NCBI GenBank assembly: GCA_937136055.1
Contig: CAKZOD010000029.1
Location: forward strand, 16,303 to 80,302
Reading direction: 5' to 3'
From: an uncultured Oceanospirillaceae bacterium
GTDB lineage: Bacteria; Pseudomonadota; Gammaproteobacteria; Pseudomonadales; Balneatricaceae
DNA: 64,000 nucleotides
Shown piece after piece: positions 1 to 9,592 of the stretch (its first letter is position 1; every line of letters begins with the position of its first letter). The translations under genes were made by a program, and so were the position numbers. The notes under the pieces are model-generated. The model was not told the origin of the DNA and searched no databases. It saw only the letters and a list, made by a program, of their open reading frames with translations.

Positions 1-128
<128 letters not shown>

Positions 129-137
129 AGAAGCTTT

Positions 138-165
138 AAGTGCGGCAATACAGTTTGCCGCACTT
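138..165. terminator. Bidirectional hairpin between pta and the chemoreceptor gene
   Basis: A perfect 11-bp stem (138-148 with 155-165) encloses a 6-base loop. It lies between the convergent pta stop (128) and the stop of the minus-strand chemoreceptor gene (172), so it probably ends both transcripts. No long T-run follows on either strand. Confidence 0.65.
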
Positions 166-171
166 GTGAAA

Positions 172-1740
172 TTACTGTTGTTTAAATTGTATGATCAGTG
201 ATTGCTGATCCTCTATATGCCCTATAAAGTTAACCGTTTCTTTTAAAGCTGCAATAGAGTGATCTGCTGTTTTATCGGTAAGTTCACCTACCTTTTGCAA
301 GTTACCCGCTACCTCGTTCGACACAGCTGTCTGTTCTTCAGTGGCAGAGGCAACTTGAAAAGACAAATCTGAAACGCTTTGCACTAACTGGTTAATTTGC
401 TCGAAAACTTGTGCGGTAGAGTGCATCTCGTTAGCGGCATTTTCAGAGCTTTTCTTGCTTTGTTGCATTACAGCAACGCTGTTATTTGCACCCTGTTGGA
501 GCTTTTCTATCATCGCTTCAATTTCAGTCGTGGATTGCTGTGTCCGCTGAGCAAGAGAGCGGACTTCATCGGCAACTACCGCAAAGCCTCTTCCTTGTTC
601 TCCTGCTCTAGCAGCTTCAATCGCCGCGTTAAGCGCTAACAGATTAGTCTGCTCTGCTATGCCTTTAATGACATCTAGGATCATGCCAATTTCAGTGCTG
701 TTTTTAGCAAGCTCATCAATAAGTAGCGTGGCTTTATCAATCTCTTTCACGAGTGCGTTGATCGAATTAAAACCTTTTTCGATTTCCTGTTTTCCCTGAT
801 TGCTGACATCACTGGCTTTTTTGGCAGCACTTGAAACCTCTGTTGTATGACCTGCCATTTCATGGCTGGCAGCAAACACCTGATTAAGGGTTGCGGACAT
901 GGATTGAATTTCTCTTTGTTGTATACCTGCTTGCTCACTTGTGGACTTTACATGCTCAGAGGAATTGTCTGCAGCGCTTTTTATGTGAGAGCAAGTATCT
1001 TCAACTCTGCCAATGACAGCACGTAGCTCTGACTTATACATCTTTAAGGCGAGGTCTATCTGGCCGATATCGTCGTTTCTGCCCGTGTAAAGAAATTGCA
1101 TTAATGGATTGTCAATTTTCTGTTTGGCTTTTTGTGCTAGTGCTTGAAGAGGTTTAGTTTGCCAGATGATCAGTCCGCAAATCGCTAAATAGCTTGCGAA
1201 AAAGGCTGTGCCAATAAGAGTATCTGGCTTTATTAATAAACTGATAAAAGCAGGGGAGAGCGCTAATGTGCTCAGCAATAATAAGCGTTGTCTTAAAGAG
1301 CCGGGCTTGCGATTAACTGATCTAGGATATTTACCTTTATGCAGTTGTTGATAGGTTTTTTCAGCTCTCTCGACACGCTGTCTTTTTGGCTTAAAGCGAA
1401 CAGATTGATATTCGCTAATTTCGCCATCTTTATAAATTGGAGTGACGAAGGCGTCTACCCAGTAGTGATCACCATTATTGCAGCGATTTTTCACCAGCCC
1501 CATCCAAGCGTTTCCGATTTTAAGGGTTTTCCATAGGTCCTGGTAAGCTGCGCTTGGCATATCAGGGTGTCGGACCATGTTGTGGTTCTTGTTGAGCAGT
1601 TGCTCTTTGCTAAAGCCCGCAATATCGCAAAACGCAGGGCTTGCATATGTGATTGAGCCTTTGAGGTTAGTTGTAGTTAGAAAGCTTGCATCAGAGGGGA
1701 AAAGCTTTTCTTGTTGTGTGACAGGTAGATTAATTTTCAT
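172..1740 (-). CDS. Aer-like methyl-accepting chemotaxis protein with N-terminal PAS domain
   Basis: This 522-residue chemoreceptor has an N-terminal PAS domain (about residues 15-120, with the Aer-type stretch [11 protein letters not shown]), no periplasmic domain, two close hydrophobic segments (about 150-195) and a long cytoplasmic coiled coil. The coiled coil carries the conserved signalling tip [20 protein letters not shown]. Aer-family receptors bind FAD in the PAS domain and report redox state or oxygen to CheA/CheW. Redox or energy taxis is therefore likely here, although FAD binding is inferred from family resemblance. It is transcribed alone, convergent with pta. No che genes are nearby. 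Confidence 0.88.
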   Translation of the reverse strand: MKINLPVTQQEKLFPSDASFLTTTNLKGSITYASPAFCDIAGFSKEQLLNKNHNMVRHPDMPSAAYQDLWKTLKIGNAWMGLVKNRCNNGDHYWVDAFVTPIYKDGEISEYQSVRFKPKRQRVERAEKTYQQLHKGKYPRSVNRKPGSLRQRLLLLSTLALSPAFISLLIKPDTLIGTAFFASYLAICGLIIWQTKPLQALAQKAKQKIDNPLMQFLYTGRNDDIGQIDLALKMYKSELRAVIGRVEDTCSHIKSAADNSSEHVKSTSEQAGIQQREIQSMSATLNQVFAASHEMAGHTTEVSSAAKKASDVSNQGKQEIEKGFNSINALVKEIDKATLLIDELAKNSTEIGMILDVIKGIAEQTNLLALNAAIEAARAGEQGRGFAVVADEVRSLAQRTQQSTTEIEAMIEKLQQGANNSVAVMQQSKKSSENAANEMHSTAQVFEQINQLVQSVSDLSFQVASATEEQTAVSNEVAGNLQKVGELTDKTADHSIAALKETVNFIGHIEDQQSLIIQFKQQ

Positions 1741-2115
1741 GAGAGTAGCCTAGTTTTATTTTTATGTGCTTTAATTGTTATGGTTTTTTCATCAAAATTC
1801 GTCCAAACCTAAGTGCTGATGGTTATAGTGCTGAATTATAGATTGAAGGGGGTTCTTTTGAGCTTAAGGTTTAACATATAACAAGTTGAAAAATAATACT
1901 GCCTAAGTCTTTGAGTAAATAGTTGTTTTATATCAATATTTCAATATCTCGTGAGATTTTCCCTGTGGCTTTAATGTTTGGTATGAATGATATAAAAATG
2001 AAAGTGGGGAAGGAGAGAAAAAGCTGACAGCTTTGTGTGCTTGTTAACAAAAAAAAGGCCGATGTGATTAGCATCGGCCTTTAATTTTTCTGTTACTATT
2101 TTTAACTCAGTTTAG
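1741..2115. other. Intergenic region between chemoreceptor and TRAP operon
   Basis: This 375-base AT-rich stretch must hold the promoter of the minus-strand chemoreceptor gene and, at its right end, the terminator of the dctPQM operon (annotated separately). No ORF, RNA gene or convincing sigma-28 promoter was recognised. Confidence 0.6.
2054..2082 (-). terminator. Rho-independent terminator of the first TRAP operon
   Basis: An 11-bp perfect GC-rich stem (2054-2064 with 2072-2082) with a 7-base loop. Read on the minus strand it is followed by a run of T residues (the A-tract around 2049-2056). It lies 34 bases past the dctM stop. Confidence 0.85.
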
Positions 2116-3459
2116 CTAATAGCCAAATACCCTGGGTAAGAATAGCGAGATTTCAGGGAAGAAGGCGATAATGAATACGCCGGTCGCTGATACTAATGCA
2201 AATGGTAATGCTTTAGTGGTTACTTCTTCTAGGGATATATTAGATATCCCGGATGCCACAAATAGATTTTCACCCAGAGGCGGCGTTGCAAAGCCTATCG
2301 ATAGGCTACAAATCATTACGATACCAAAGTGTACAGGATCTATTCCTAAGTTGTAGGTAACAGGAAGTAGCACAGGTGTAAGGATCATGATTGCAGCTAG
2401 AGTCTCCATGAACATGCCGACAAATAGTAAGAATGCGATGATTAAGAACCAAATCACGTAAATATTACTTGTCATGCTAAGCATTGATTCAGCTACGATT
2501 GCTGGAATCTGATATTGCACTAATATTCGACCAAACACTGTCGCAGTGAATAGAATTAATAATACACGACCCGATAACCAAGTAGTGGTTTCTAAAGAGC
2601 GGAAAATATCAGCAAGTTTAAGCTCTCTATGAATCACTAGGCCAACGAACAAGGTATAGAAAATAGCAATGATTGCAGATTCTGTTGGCGTAAACCAGCC
2701 AGAGTAAATACCACCTAGAATAACGACAGGTGCAAGAATTGACCAGAAGCCTTCACGTGCTGCTTTAGCGACGACACACATGTCCCAATCTTCACCGCTA
2801 CCTTTATAGCCAAGTTTGCGACAGCGGAAGTAGTTGAGTATCAATAAGCTCATTGAAATAACTAAGCCTGGGAATACGCCGGCGATAAACATTTTGGTAA
2901 TAGAGACGCTTTGGAATGATCCAAATTTAGCAATCGCTTCAATAGGAACACTTAAGCCTATTGCAGAGATGCCGTAAATTACCATTGGGATTGAAGGTGG
3001 AATAATGATGCCTAAGCCACCGGCCGAGGCTGTAATTGCAGAAGCATAGCCTTTGTCGTAACCGCGTTTTACCATTGCTGGGATCATTAACATGCCAACA
3101 GCAGCTGTTGTTGCTGGACCTGACCCTGAAATAGCGCCAAAGAACATACAAGCGAGTACAGTTGCTGCTGATATGCCGCCTGTGAAAGGGCCTGCAAAAC
3201 TTTCAGCGACTGCTACTAGCCGCCTGGATATCCCAGACGCTTCCATTAATGCACCTGCCAAAATAAAGGCAGGGAGTGCCATAAGAGGGAAGTTACCCAC
3301 CGACCTAAAGGCCATTTGCACCATAACGATCGGTGTTTTATCTAATGAAAAGTAAGTAGCTAATGCCGCTGCGCCTAGCGATACCGTAACGGGGGCACCG
3401 ATAAACAAGAGGAACAGGAATGTTCCAAATAGCACAAGTACTATGGATGATTCTGCCAT
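2116..3459 (-). CDS. dctM: TRAP transporter large permease (DctM family)
   Basis: This 447-residue integral membrane protein has about a dozen hydrophobic segments and the typical TRAP large-subunit stretches FLFIGAPVTVSLG near the N-terminus and GGLGIIIPPSIPMVIYG in the middle. DctM forms the ion-coupled channel that imports a substrate handed over by the periplasmic DctP protein. The start is supported by AGGAG seven bases upstream of the ATG. It is the last gene of dctP-dctQ-dctM, 25 bases after dctQ. Substrate specificity cannot be read from this subunit; a C4-dicarboxylate or other organic acid is the family default. Confidence 0.93.
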   Translation of the reverse strand: MAESSIVLVLFGTFLFLLFIGAPVTVSLGAAALATYFSLDKTPIVMVQMAFRSVGNFPLMALPAFILAGALMEASGISRRLVAVAESFAGPFTGGISAATVLACMFFGAISGSGPATTAAVGMLMIPAMVKRGYDKGYASAITASAGGLGIIIPPSIPMVIYGISAIGLSVPIEAIAKFGSFQSVSITKMFIAGVFPGLVISMSLLILNYFRCRKLGYKGSGEDWDMCVVAKAAREGFWSILAPVVILGGIYSGWFTPTESAIIAIFYTLFVGLVIHRELKLADIFRSLETTTWLSGRVLLILFTATVFGRILVQYQIPAIVAESMLSMTSNIYVIWFLIIAFLLFVGMFMETLAAIMILTPVLLPVTYNLGIDPVHFGIVMICSLSIGFATPPLGENLFVASGISNISLEEVTTKALPFALVSATGVFIIAFFPEISLFLPRVFGY

Positions 3460-3484
3460 GAAAAGCTCCTAAAGCTTGTCTGCT

Positions 3485-4042
3485 TTACTTTTTATTGTCG
3501 TTGTCAGAAAGATCTAGTTCTAATTCTTGAAGTTCGTCTAGTTCTTGAGAATCTGGGTCACGGATGTCGATGCCTAGAATAAGTTTATAGTAGTTAACTT
3601 GTAATATTCTGATGGTCATCAAAGTAAATGCAATAGGCAATACCATATAGAAATACTTCATATGAATGCCTAAGGTTTGAGATTTGTTGAACGGCAACAT
3701 TTTATTGAAAATAAAATCGACGCTCAGATAAATAAAGTAGCAGTTGAAAGCTACCCAAATCATGTCAGAGATAAACTCTAGGATAGGCCGCATGAAAGCC
3801 GGCATAATTTTAAATTGAAAAGTTACTCTGTTGTGTGCGGCCAGTTTGGCTGCATAACTTGCACCAAAAAATACGAACCATACAAACAAATAAACTGAAA
3901 GTTCTTCGTTCCAAGAAAAAGAGTAACCAAAGAATTGACGAGATAGAATCTGCATAAATAACAAGCAGACAAAAATAGCTAATAAGCTGCGACAAATATA
4001 ACTTTCTATATTGTCTAGAACATATAGGAGTTTTTTTCCCAT
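3485..4042 (-). CDS. dctQ: TRAP transporter small permease (DctQ family)
   Basis: A 185-residue protein with four predicted membrane helices and the DctQ hallmark stretch FSWNEELSVYLFVWFVFFGAS. DctQ scaffolds the large permease in the inner membrane. The C-terminal 25 residues are strikingly acidic (repeated D, E and L), which is longer than usual for the family. It lies between dctP and dctM in one operon. A 12-bp hairpin sits in the gap to dctP. Confidence 0.9.
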   Translation of the reverse strand: MGKKLLYVLDNIESYICRSLLAIFVCLLFMQILSRQFFGYSFSWNEELSVYLFVWFVFFGASYAAKLAAHNRVTFQFKIMPAFMRPILEFISDMIWVAFNCYFIYLSVDFIFNKMLPFNKSQTLGIHMKYFYMVLPIAFTLMTIRILQVNYYKLILGIDIRDPDSQELDELQELELDLSDNDNKK

Positions 4043-4058
4043 GATCTTTACTCCGGTT

Positions 4059-4088
4059 AAGCTAACACATCTGAAAATGTGTTAGCTT
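4059..4088 (-). other. Intercistronic hairpin between dctP and dctQ
   Basis: A perfect 12-bp inverted repeat (4059-4070 and 4077-4088) with a 6-base loop lies in the 103-base dctP-dctQ gap. No T-run follows on the minus strand, so it looks more like an mRNA-stabilising or partial attenuation hairpin that favours dctP expression than a full terminator. The second TRAP operon has a hairpin in the same place. Confidence 0.6.
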
Positions 4089-4145
4089 TGTGATGAACTT
4101 TAAAGGTTTAACTGTGCAAACTTTGAAAAGATTGCTCAGCTAGCT

Positions 4146-5150
4146 TTAGATCTCATCACGACCTAGAGAGCGCAATAGTGCGTTAACTTTGTCTTTGCCA
4201 CCAACGCTTTCGTAGAATTTAGGCCAAACAGCTTCTTGTGCTTTCTTAGCCCATTCTGCTTCGTCTTCGATAGCATTGATTTCCATTTTGTACTTGCTAA
4301 CAAGTTCAGTTTTGATCTTAGCTTCTTGATCTTTTAACCATTGTAAGCTGTACGCAGATGCTTCTTTACCGGCTGCAATCATTGCATCTTGAGTTGCTTT
4401 GTCTTGTGATTGGAACAAAGACTCAGAAACGATTAGCGGCTCTAGAAGGAAAAGGTAGTGTAGGTCAGAGATGTACTTTTGAACTTCACCGAACTTCATC
4501 GCGTAGATAGTTGTATAAGGAGTATCTTGACCGTCTACAACACCTTGCTGAAGTGCTGTGAATGTTTCAGACCAAGCCATAGGTGTTGGGTTATTGCCCC
4601 AAGACTTATAAGTGTCGATCATGATTTCATTCTTAGGTACACGTACTACGATACCGTCTAAATCAGCTAGCTTCTTGATAGGGCGCTTAGAGTTACTTAG
4701 TACACGGAAACCTGAGTAGGTCCATGCTAGTACACGTGATCCAGAATCACGAATAGTGTTCTGAACTAGTTCTGCACCAATTTCACCGGTTACAACTTTG
4801 TCAGCTTGCTCTAGGTTTTCGAAAATGTAAGGTAGTGAAAGAATACCCATTGTTGGAGAAAACGGTGCTAGGTTGTTTGATGCAAGGATAGAGAAATCTA
4901 ATGCGCCTAAAGCAACATCGTTAACTGTATCTTGCTCAGAACCTAATTGACCATTTAGGAAAAGTTTTGTGCTGTGCTTGCCACCTGTTTTTGCATTCAG
5001 TAATTCACCGAATTTTAGACCTAATGCTTCTTGAGCACTTCCGCCGCCATCGCCAACTGCAACGTTCCAGTTAGCTGCATAACTTGATGCAGAGAATACT
5101 AAACCAGCGGTAATAGAAAGTACTTTTGTGATTTTATTGTTAGTTATCAT
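4146..5150 (-). CDS. dctP: TRAP transporter periplasmic substrate-binding protein (DctP family)
   Basis: This 334-residue protein has a Sec signal peptide of about 25 residues (hydrophobic core, likely cleavage after SSYAA) and the DctP fold. The conserved substrate-anchoring region RVPKNEIMIDTYKSWGNNPTPMAW lies around residues 167-190, including the arginine that binds the substrate carboxylate in this family. It delivers an organic acid to DctQM. It is the first gene of the operon, preceded by a 559-base region with a perfect palindrome at 5368. The closest characterised relatives transport C4-dicarboxylates, but the ligand here is not established. Confidence 0.92.
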   Translation of the reverse strand: MITNNKITKVLSITAGLVFSASSYAANWNVAVGDGGGSAQEALGLKFGELLNAKTGGKHSTKLFLNGQLGSEQDTVNDVALGALDFSILASNNLAPFSPTMGILSLPYIFENLEQADKVVTGEIGAELVQNTIRDSGSRVLAWTYSGFRVLSNSKRPIKKLADLDGIVVRVPKNEIMIDTYKSWGNNPTPMAWSETFTALQQGVVDGQDTPYTTIYAMKFGEVQKYISDLHYLFLLEPLIVSESLFQSQDKATQDAMIAAGKEASAYSLQWLKDQEAKIKTELVSKYKMEINAIEDEAEWAKKAQEAVWPKFYESVGGKDKVNALLRSLGRDEI

Positions 5151-5709
5151 CAGTCACTCCAGATATTTAAATTTCCTTTTAAATGCGCTTTGTAACGCAC
5201 TTGCAAGGGTTCGTTACTTACATCAATCTCGACCATAAAATCCATTTCAAATCTGTTAGCGTGTCAAACTTACTAGTTAGACACTAACATAAGATTAAAA
5301 TGAGATCTTAGAAATTAGTGAGAAAATGTACGTCCTATAGTTAACTTTACGGGCTGTTATTTATAGAACCAGTATATACTGGTGCGTAGATCCAATTAAG
5401 AAATTTTTGCATTATATTAATAATATTTATATATAACAGTGGTTTATATTTGACCTGGTAGCACTTAATGGCCGGCAAATGTAAGAATAGCTGTACAAAA
5501 ATTATGTCATTCTCGTTGGTTGATCGAGTTTTGTTCAGAAGGCTTGGTTGAAGTGATTTATTACTATTGAGGAGTGCTTGAAAAAAGACCGAGTTTTCTT
5601 TAAGTGAATTTGCTTTAAATATACTGAATTAGCTGAAGATTAAATTAATAAGTTAAGTAGATAAAACTGCTAAGGCTTTGTGTGCTAGAAAACCTTAGCA
5701 GGCAATACA
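5151..5709. other. Long leader/intergenic region upstream of dctP
   Basis: These 559 bases hold the dctP promoter region, an imperfect inverted repeat at about 5254-5289 (two 5-bp arms with a small bulge) and the 16-bp palindrome at 5368-5383. No ORF or RNA gene was recognised. The remainder is AT-rich. Confidence 0.5.
5368..5383. promoter_or_regulatory. 16-bp perfect palindrome, candidate operator of the TRAP operon
   Basis: ACCAGTATATACTGGT is a perfect 16-bp dyad located 218 bases upstream of the dctP start. Its size and symmetry fit a GntR/FCD- or TetR-type dimer site. The regulator is not encoded next to it. The operator role is inferred from position and symmetry. Confidence 0.5.
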
Positions 5710-6102
5710 TTACATTGATTTAATAATGTCTTGCATCTCTTTAAGTTTATCGTTCATTACCTTTTCTAGGTGGTCCATGTGTGCTTCAAGCTTTTTCTTT
5801 GGATCTTCAGGTTCTTGATGGTTCAGCTCAGCTTGTAGTGCGTCTAATTCATGGATGGCTTCAGCGAGCTGCGGGCTCACGCTGGTAATGTTTTCAAACG
5901 CTTTGGAGTTTCTAGTTTCGATTGGTATGCTGCGCTTGCCGCGGATAAAAGAAAACTTCTTGCTGCGCGATAAAAAAGAACCTTTCGCTCTTTTATAGTA
6001 GATCTTTAGTACATCAGTTTCGCCTTCATGGCGGATAGTGTATTTGACTACGTCTTCAACACTGTTGACGCCCATTGATTTTAGGGTCGGGTACTGGCTC
6101 AT
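5710..6102 (-). CDS. DUF3461 family protein
   Basis: A 130-residue cytoplasmic protein beginning MSQYPTLKSMGVNSVEDV, followed by the motif EGETDVLKIYYKRAKGSFL, which I recognise as the DUF3461 family of gammaproteobacteria. The first half is basic and probably beta-rich. The last 40 residues form a charged helix or coiled coil. No enzymatic motif is visible and the function is unknown. It is transcribed alone on the minus strand between the TRAP operon and cobST, and family members are typically short like this one. Confidence 0.8.
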   Translation of the reverse strand: MSQYPTLKSMGVNSVEDVVKYTIRHEGETDVLKIYYKRAKGSFLSRSKKFSFIRGKRSIPIETRNSKAFENITSVSPQLAEAIHELDALQAELNHQEPEDPKKKLEAHMDHLEKVMNDKLKEMQDIIKSM

Positions 6103-6491
6103 AAATTATCATCTCATTTATTGCATGCTTATAAGTCATGCAGCTCAAAAAATAGCAAACAGAACGCGAATTATTTCGGGTTTCTAGCTGCAAGGAGGGA
6201 GTGGTTTGCTGAACAGTTCCCTTTCCTGATGGTATTTTTGTAACTTTTATTTTGAGGATATGCAGGTAGTAATCAGTATATCAAGATTTTAAAACATTGA
6301 CGAATTAAGGAGCAAATCTGTTTTATCGAATTAAATGCTAAGCTTATATCTTGCATTTAAAGCGTTAAATCTTTGATGCTCATTAAAGCAAACCAATATA
6401 AAACCGATATTTAGTCGCCGTTAGTGCCAGTTATTTGTCCAGCTTTGGTCCACTTAAATATCGGTAAAGTTCTCTTTCTTGTGCTGGATTA
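6103..6491. other. Intergenic region with long-range inverted repeat
   Basis: These 389 bases hold the upstream region of the DUF3461 gene and the 3' region of cobT. The only structure seen is an 11-bp perfect inverted repeat (6403-6413 with 6455-6465, separated by 41 bases). It could act as a terminator-like or mRNA 3'-end structure for cobST. No ORF was recognised. Confidence 0.45.
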
Positions 6492-8231
6492 TTATGAGCG
6501 GCGCATTAACATTGCCAGTATCTCTTTGAAGATGGAATTTTCAATCTTTTCAGGGATATCTAGTGCTAGGGAGTTTCGATAATAAGGGCTCAAATCAAGG
6601 CCGAAGCCCAGTGCGTATAATTCAATTTTTCCTCTTGCTTCTATCATGCTTGCTGCTTGGCGCAAGTGATTATCAAGATAGTGGTCATTGTTAGTTTGAT
6701 TGGTCGAACTCTCCATCGGGCAGCCATCAGATAATACGATCAATATCTTGCGCTGTTCCGAGCGGTTCTTTAGCCTTTGAGCGGCCCAGAGTAATGCTTC
6801 CCCATCAACACCTTCTTTAAAGAGGTCAAGTTTAAGCATTGCGCCAATACCGCGTCTTGCTCTTTGCAGTTTGGTGTCAGCATCTTTGTAAATTATTTGA
6901 CGAGTTTCGCACAATCTACCTGGGTTTTCTGGCCTGCCCGCGCGTAACCACTGCTTGTGTACTTTGCCGCCTTGCCAAGATTTTGTTGTAAAGCCAAGTA
7001 TCTCAGTGCTGGCGCCTACCATTTCCAGTGCTTTGCAAAAGATGCTAATCAAACTTGAAATGGCATGAATGTGTTCCTTCATGGAGCCTGAGTTATCCAT
7101 CAAGAAAGTGACTGAGCAGTTGCCGTTAGGTAATTGCTGTTGCGTGCGAAAGATACTTTTATACTGTGGTGAAGTAATCAAAGTGGTTAGCATGCTGCCG
7201 TCTATATAGCCCTCCTCTTGAGAGAAGTTCCAGCCGCTAAACTGTTTGCCTGGGATTATCTTGGCTAAATCTCTTGCAAGGCGTGGAATGTTGACGGCAT
7301 TGTTTTTGAGTAACTGGTCTTGAGTCTTGCAGAAGCGATCAAGCTGTTCTGGGAGTGCAAGTTTCTCGGCCATGACTATTTCATCACTAGCAGTGGTGTA
7401 CACCTGGTACTGGTTTAGCTGCTCTTGAAGTTCGCGAACGCCATGAACTTTCGGGCCTTTGCCAACTTGGCTGATGTCGCCATCGTCGTTTTCATCGCCA
7501 GGCTCTAGGAATAAGCTAAAGTTACTAGATTTAAGCTCTGCTAGTTTTTTCTTTTCGCCTTCTTCGTCGTCTTCATCGCTAGGGTGTAGGCTGTCAATAA
7601 CTTCAACGATGCTCAGGGCGTGGGTTGCGAATATTTCTTGTGAATCTGTGTTTTTGCGCATCCCCATTAATGCGCCACCAATGTGAGGGGCGATCATCAT
7701 GCGCATAGGCTCTATGAGATCTTCACTTTGGTGATTCATTGGCAGGCTGGTTAAGCGGCACCATACAACTTGGGCGATACAGAAAATCATCAATCCGAGT
7801 TGGTTGTCGACAGTGTCAGATGCGCAAAATTCTTTGCACCACTGGCGAAAGCGGTGTTCCAAATTTTTACGTGCCCCTGGGTGCAGCTCGCTCACCAGTG
7901 ATTCGCAGCGTAGTTGTTCGAGCAGTTCAAATACTAGTTGCCCAATATTGCTCTTTGGCATGAGTGCTTGATGGCGCTCAATATCACAATGTTGCAAGCG
8001 TAAAGCGATAGCATCTGCAGCGCCTCGAAACGATTTGAAGTTGTCTTCTTCAAAACTTGGGCGTAAGTGGGGTGCGCGAATCATTGCAGAGCGGCCATCT
8101 ATCTCAGGGCGCTGGCCTCGAAAACGAAAGCTGCTCTGACCCGTTGTTGCTCTTATAGTGCTGCCGCAAAGCTTTTCAATATGCTGTTGCAGCTTCTCTA
8201 CTTTTAAAGGGGGAGTATTAGCTTCGACCAT
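6492..8231 (-). CDS. cobT: Cobaltochelatase subunit CobT-like (VWA/MIDAS protein)
   Basis: This 579-residue cytoplasmic protein has an N-terminal helical region, a short acidic linker (about residues 218-226) and a C-terminal von Willebrand A domain. The intact MIDAS motif DNSGSM is at residues 379-384, with the later VLSDG segment. CobT pairs with the AAA+ subunit CobS as the chaperone of CobN, inserting cobalt into hydrogenobyrinate a,c-diamide in aerobic cobalamin synthesis. The start overlaps the 3' end of cobS by 14 bases, indicating translational coupling. No CobN gene occurs in the window. A related AAA+/VWA chelatase-like pair with another target cannot be excluded. Confidence 0.85.
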   Translation of the reverse strand: MVEANTPPLKVEKLQQHIEKLCGSTIRATTGQSSFRFRGQRPEIDGRSAMIRAPHLRPSFEEDNFKSFRGAADAIALRLQHCDIERHQALMPKSNIGQLVFELLEQLRCESLVSELHPGARKNLEHRFRQWCKEFCASDTVDNQLGLMIFCIAQVVWCRLTSLPMNHQSEDLIEPMRMMIAPHIGGALMGMRKNTDSQEIFATHALSIVEVIDSLHPSDEDDEEGEKKKLAELKSSNFSLFLEPGDENDDGDISQVGKGPKVHGVRELQEQLNQYQVYTTASDEIVMAEKLALPEQLDRFCKTQDQLLKNNAVNIPRLARDLAKIIPGKQFSGWNFSQEEGYIDGSMLTTLITSPQYKSIFRTQQQLPNGNCSVTFLMDNSGSMKEHIHAISSLISIFCKALEMVGASTEILGFTTKSWQGGKVHKQWLRAGRPENPGRLCETRQIIYKDADTKLQRARRGIGAMLKLDLFKEGVDGEALLWAAQRLKNRSEQRKILIVLSDGCPMESSTNQTNNDHYLDNHLRQAASMIEARGKIELYALGFGLDLSPYYRNSLALDIPEKIENSIFKEILAMLMRRS

Positions 8232-9216
8232 CTGCCATCACCTGATTAGCGGTTTTTGCCCAAGATTCTGATAATTCGTCGTCAAAGCAGCGTTGGAAGA
8301 ATTCTGCAATGATAGGGCGTTCAGCTTCGTCGCACTTGTTCAAGAAAGAAAGTTTAAATGCGATGGCAGGGCTATCAAAGATAGCGATGTTTTCTGCCCA
8401 TGAAATAACAGTTCTTGGTGACATGAGTGTCGAGATATCGCCGCTGGCGAAGCTTTTACGTGTCATGTCAGCTACAGCTATCATTGAGCGTACTAATTCA
8501 GTGTCTAATTGCTTGCCTTGTTTCTTGGTTTTGCCAAGCACGATATTAATTTCATCTTCACAAGGAAGGTAGCTGAGATTAGTTACAATATCCCAGCGGT
8601 CCATCTGCGCTTGGTTAACCATTTGAGTACCGTGGTAAAGGCCAGTGCTGTTGCCAAGTCCTATAGTGTTAGCTGTGGCAAATAAACGAAACTGGCTATG
8701 TGGCTCAATCACTTCATTTTGATCGAGTAATGTGAATTTGCCGTCACGCTCAAGAATACGTTGGATAACAAACATAACTTCAGGACGTCCTGCATCGAAC
8801 TCATCGAAAATCAACGCAGTCGGACGTCTAAGTGCCCAGGGAAGAATGCCTTCTTGAAATTCAGTCACTTGTTGGTTGTCGCGAATAACAATAGTGTCCT
8901 TGCCAACAAGGTCTAGCCGGCTGATGTGGCCATCAAGGTTGATTCTCACGCAAGGCCAATTCAAGCGCGCTGCTATTTGTTCGATATGCGTTGATTTACC
9001 TGTTCCGTGTAAACCTTGAACCATGACACGACGGTTGTTACTAAAGCCTGCCAATATCGCTAGTGTGACCTCAGGGTTGAATACATATTCAGGATCAATT
9101 TCAGGTACGTGCTCATCGCGAGTACTGAAAGCGGGTACATTAAGTACCGAGTTAATACCAAAAACTTCTTTAACTGAAACCATTAGGTCAGGCTGATCTA
9201 TTTGAATATCTGACAT
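8218..9216 (-). CDS. cobS: Cobaltochelatase AAA+ ATPase subunit CobS
   Basis: This 332-residue AAA+ ATPase matches CobS in length. It has Walker A GLHGTGKST at residues 68-76, Walker B ALIFDEFDAG at 134-143 and a sensor-1 ATAN at 180-183. It also has the CobS-type N-terminal stretch in which FNPEVTLAILAGF precedes the P-loop. It forms a ring with CobT and drives CobN-dependent cobalt insertion. It is the first gene of the cobS-cobT pair and is divergent from soeA. The adjacent 376-base region contains a 10-bp dyad 68-77 bases upstream of the start. No cobalamin riboswitch was recognised there. Confidence 0.9.
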   Translation of the reverse strand: MSDIQIDQPDLMVSVKEVFGINSVLNVPAFSTRDEHVPEIDPEYVFNPEVTLAILAGFSNNRRVMVQGLHGTGKSTHIEQIAARLNWPCVRINLDGHISRLDLVGKDTIVIRDNQQVTEFQEGILPWALRRPTALIFDEFDAGRPEVMFVIQRILERDGKFTLLDQNEVIEPHSQFRLFATANTIGLGNSTGLYHGTQMVNQAQMDRWDIVTNLSYLPCEDEINIVLGKTKKQGKQLDTELVRSMIAVADMTRKSFASGDISTLMSPRTVISWAENIAIFDSPAIAFKLSFLNKCDEAERPIIAEFFQRCFDDELSESWAKTANQVMADGRS

Positions 9217-9592
9217 GTTTAAATCCGTAAATTCGCGAGTTAAGCGCAGAGCACTGTTTTTTTATAGGGTAGCGAATAATACATGGTATACCAGAGCCAG
9301 TGTTAAATATTTCATACGACCAGTCAGCCGATAACGTGCAGTTTTCTTTAATATCAGTTGGTTAGCGAAAAGTCGTGGGGCTGGATCCATTTTATATTGA
9401 CGGTTGGCCTTTGCTCTAAAAGCCTGTAATTCCTAGGATGTATGGTATGAACCGAGCTCTGTAGTCATAAGATTGTGTATTTTATGTATATGCTAATATG
9501 ATATAAGCTTATGACAATTATAATAAAGTATGTGTTTAGCGTTAGATATGATCAAGATCAATGAAGATTAAGTGTTTTCATTTTGACAGATA
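9217..9592. promoter_or_regulatory. Divergent promoter region cobS / soeA
   Basis: This 376-base region drives cobS leftward and soeABC rightward. It contains a perfect 10-bp dyad TGGTATACCA at 9284-9293 on the cobS side and a near-consensus FNR/Anr box at 9548-9561 on the soeA side. No B12-box or other riboswitch signature was seen. Confidence 0.55.
9548..9561 (+). promoter_or_regulatory. Near-consensus FNR/Anr box upstream of soeA
   Basis: ATGATCAAGATCAA differs from the FNR/Anr consensus TTGAT-N4-ATCAA at one position. A GATAAT hexamer at 9589-9594 could be the -10 element. That would put the transcription start near 9600 and the site at roughly -46, close to a class II activator position. 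This geometry would favour translation starting at 9620 or 9629 rather than 9593. Function is inferred. Confidence 0.5.

Noticed and set aside
5254..5289. Imperfect hairpin in the dctP leader considered as riboswitch or terminator
   Set aside because: Only two 5-bp arms with a bulge and no T-run; too weak to call as a separate feature.
9217..9592. Possible cobalamin riboswitch upstream of cobS
   Set aside because: Searched by eye for a B12-box and adjoining stems; none recognised on the minus strand.
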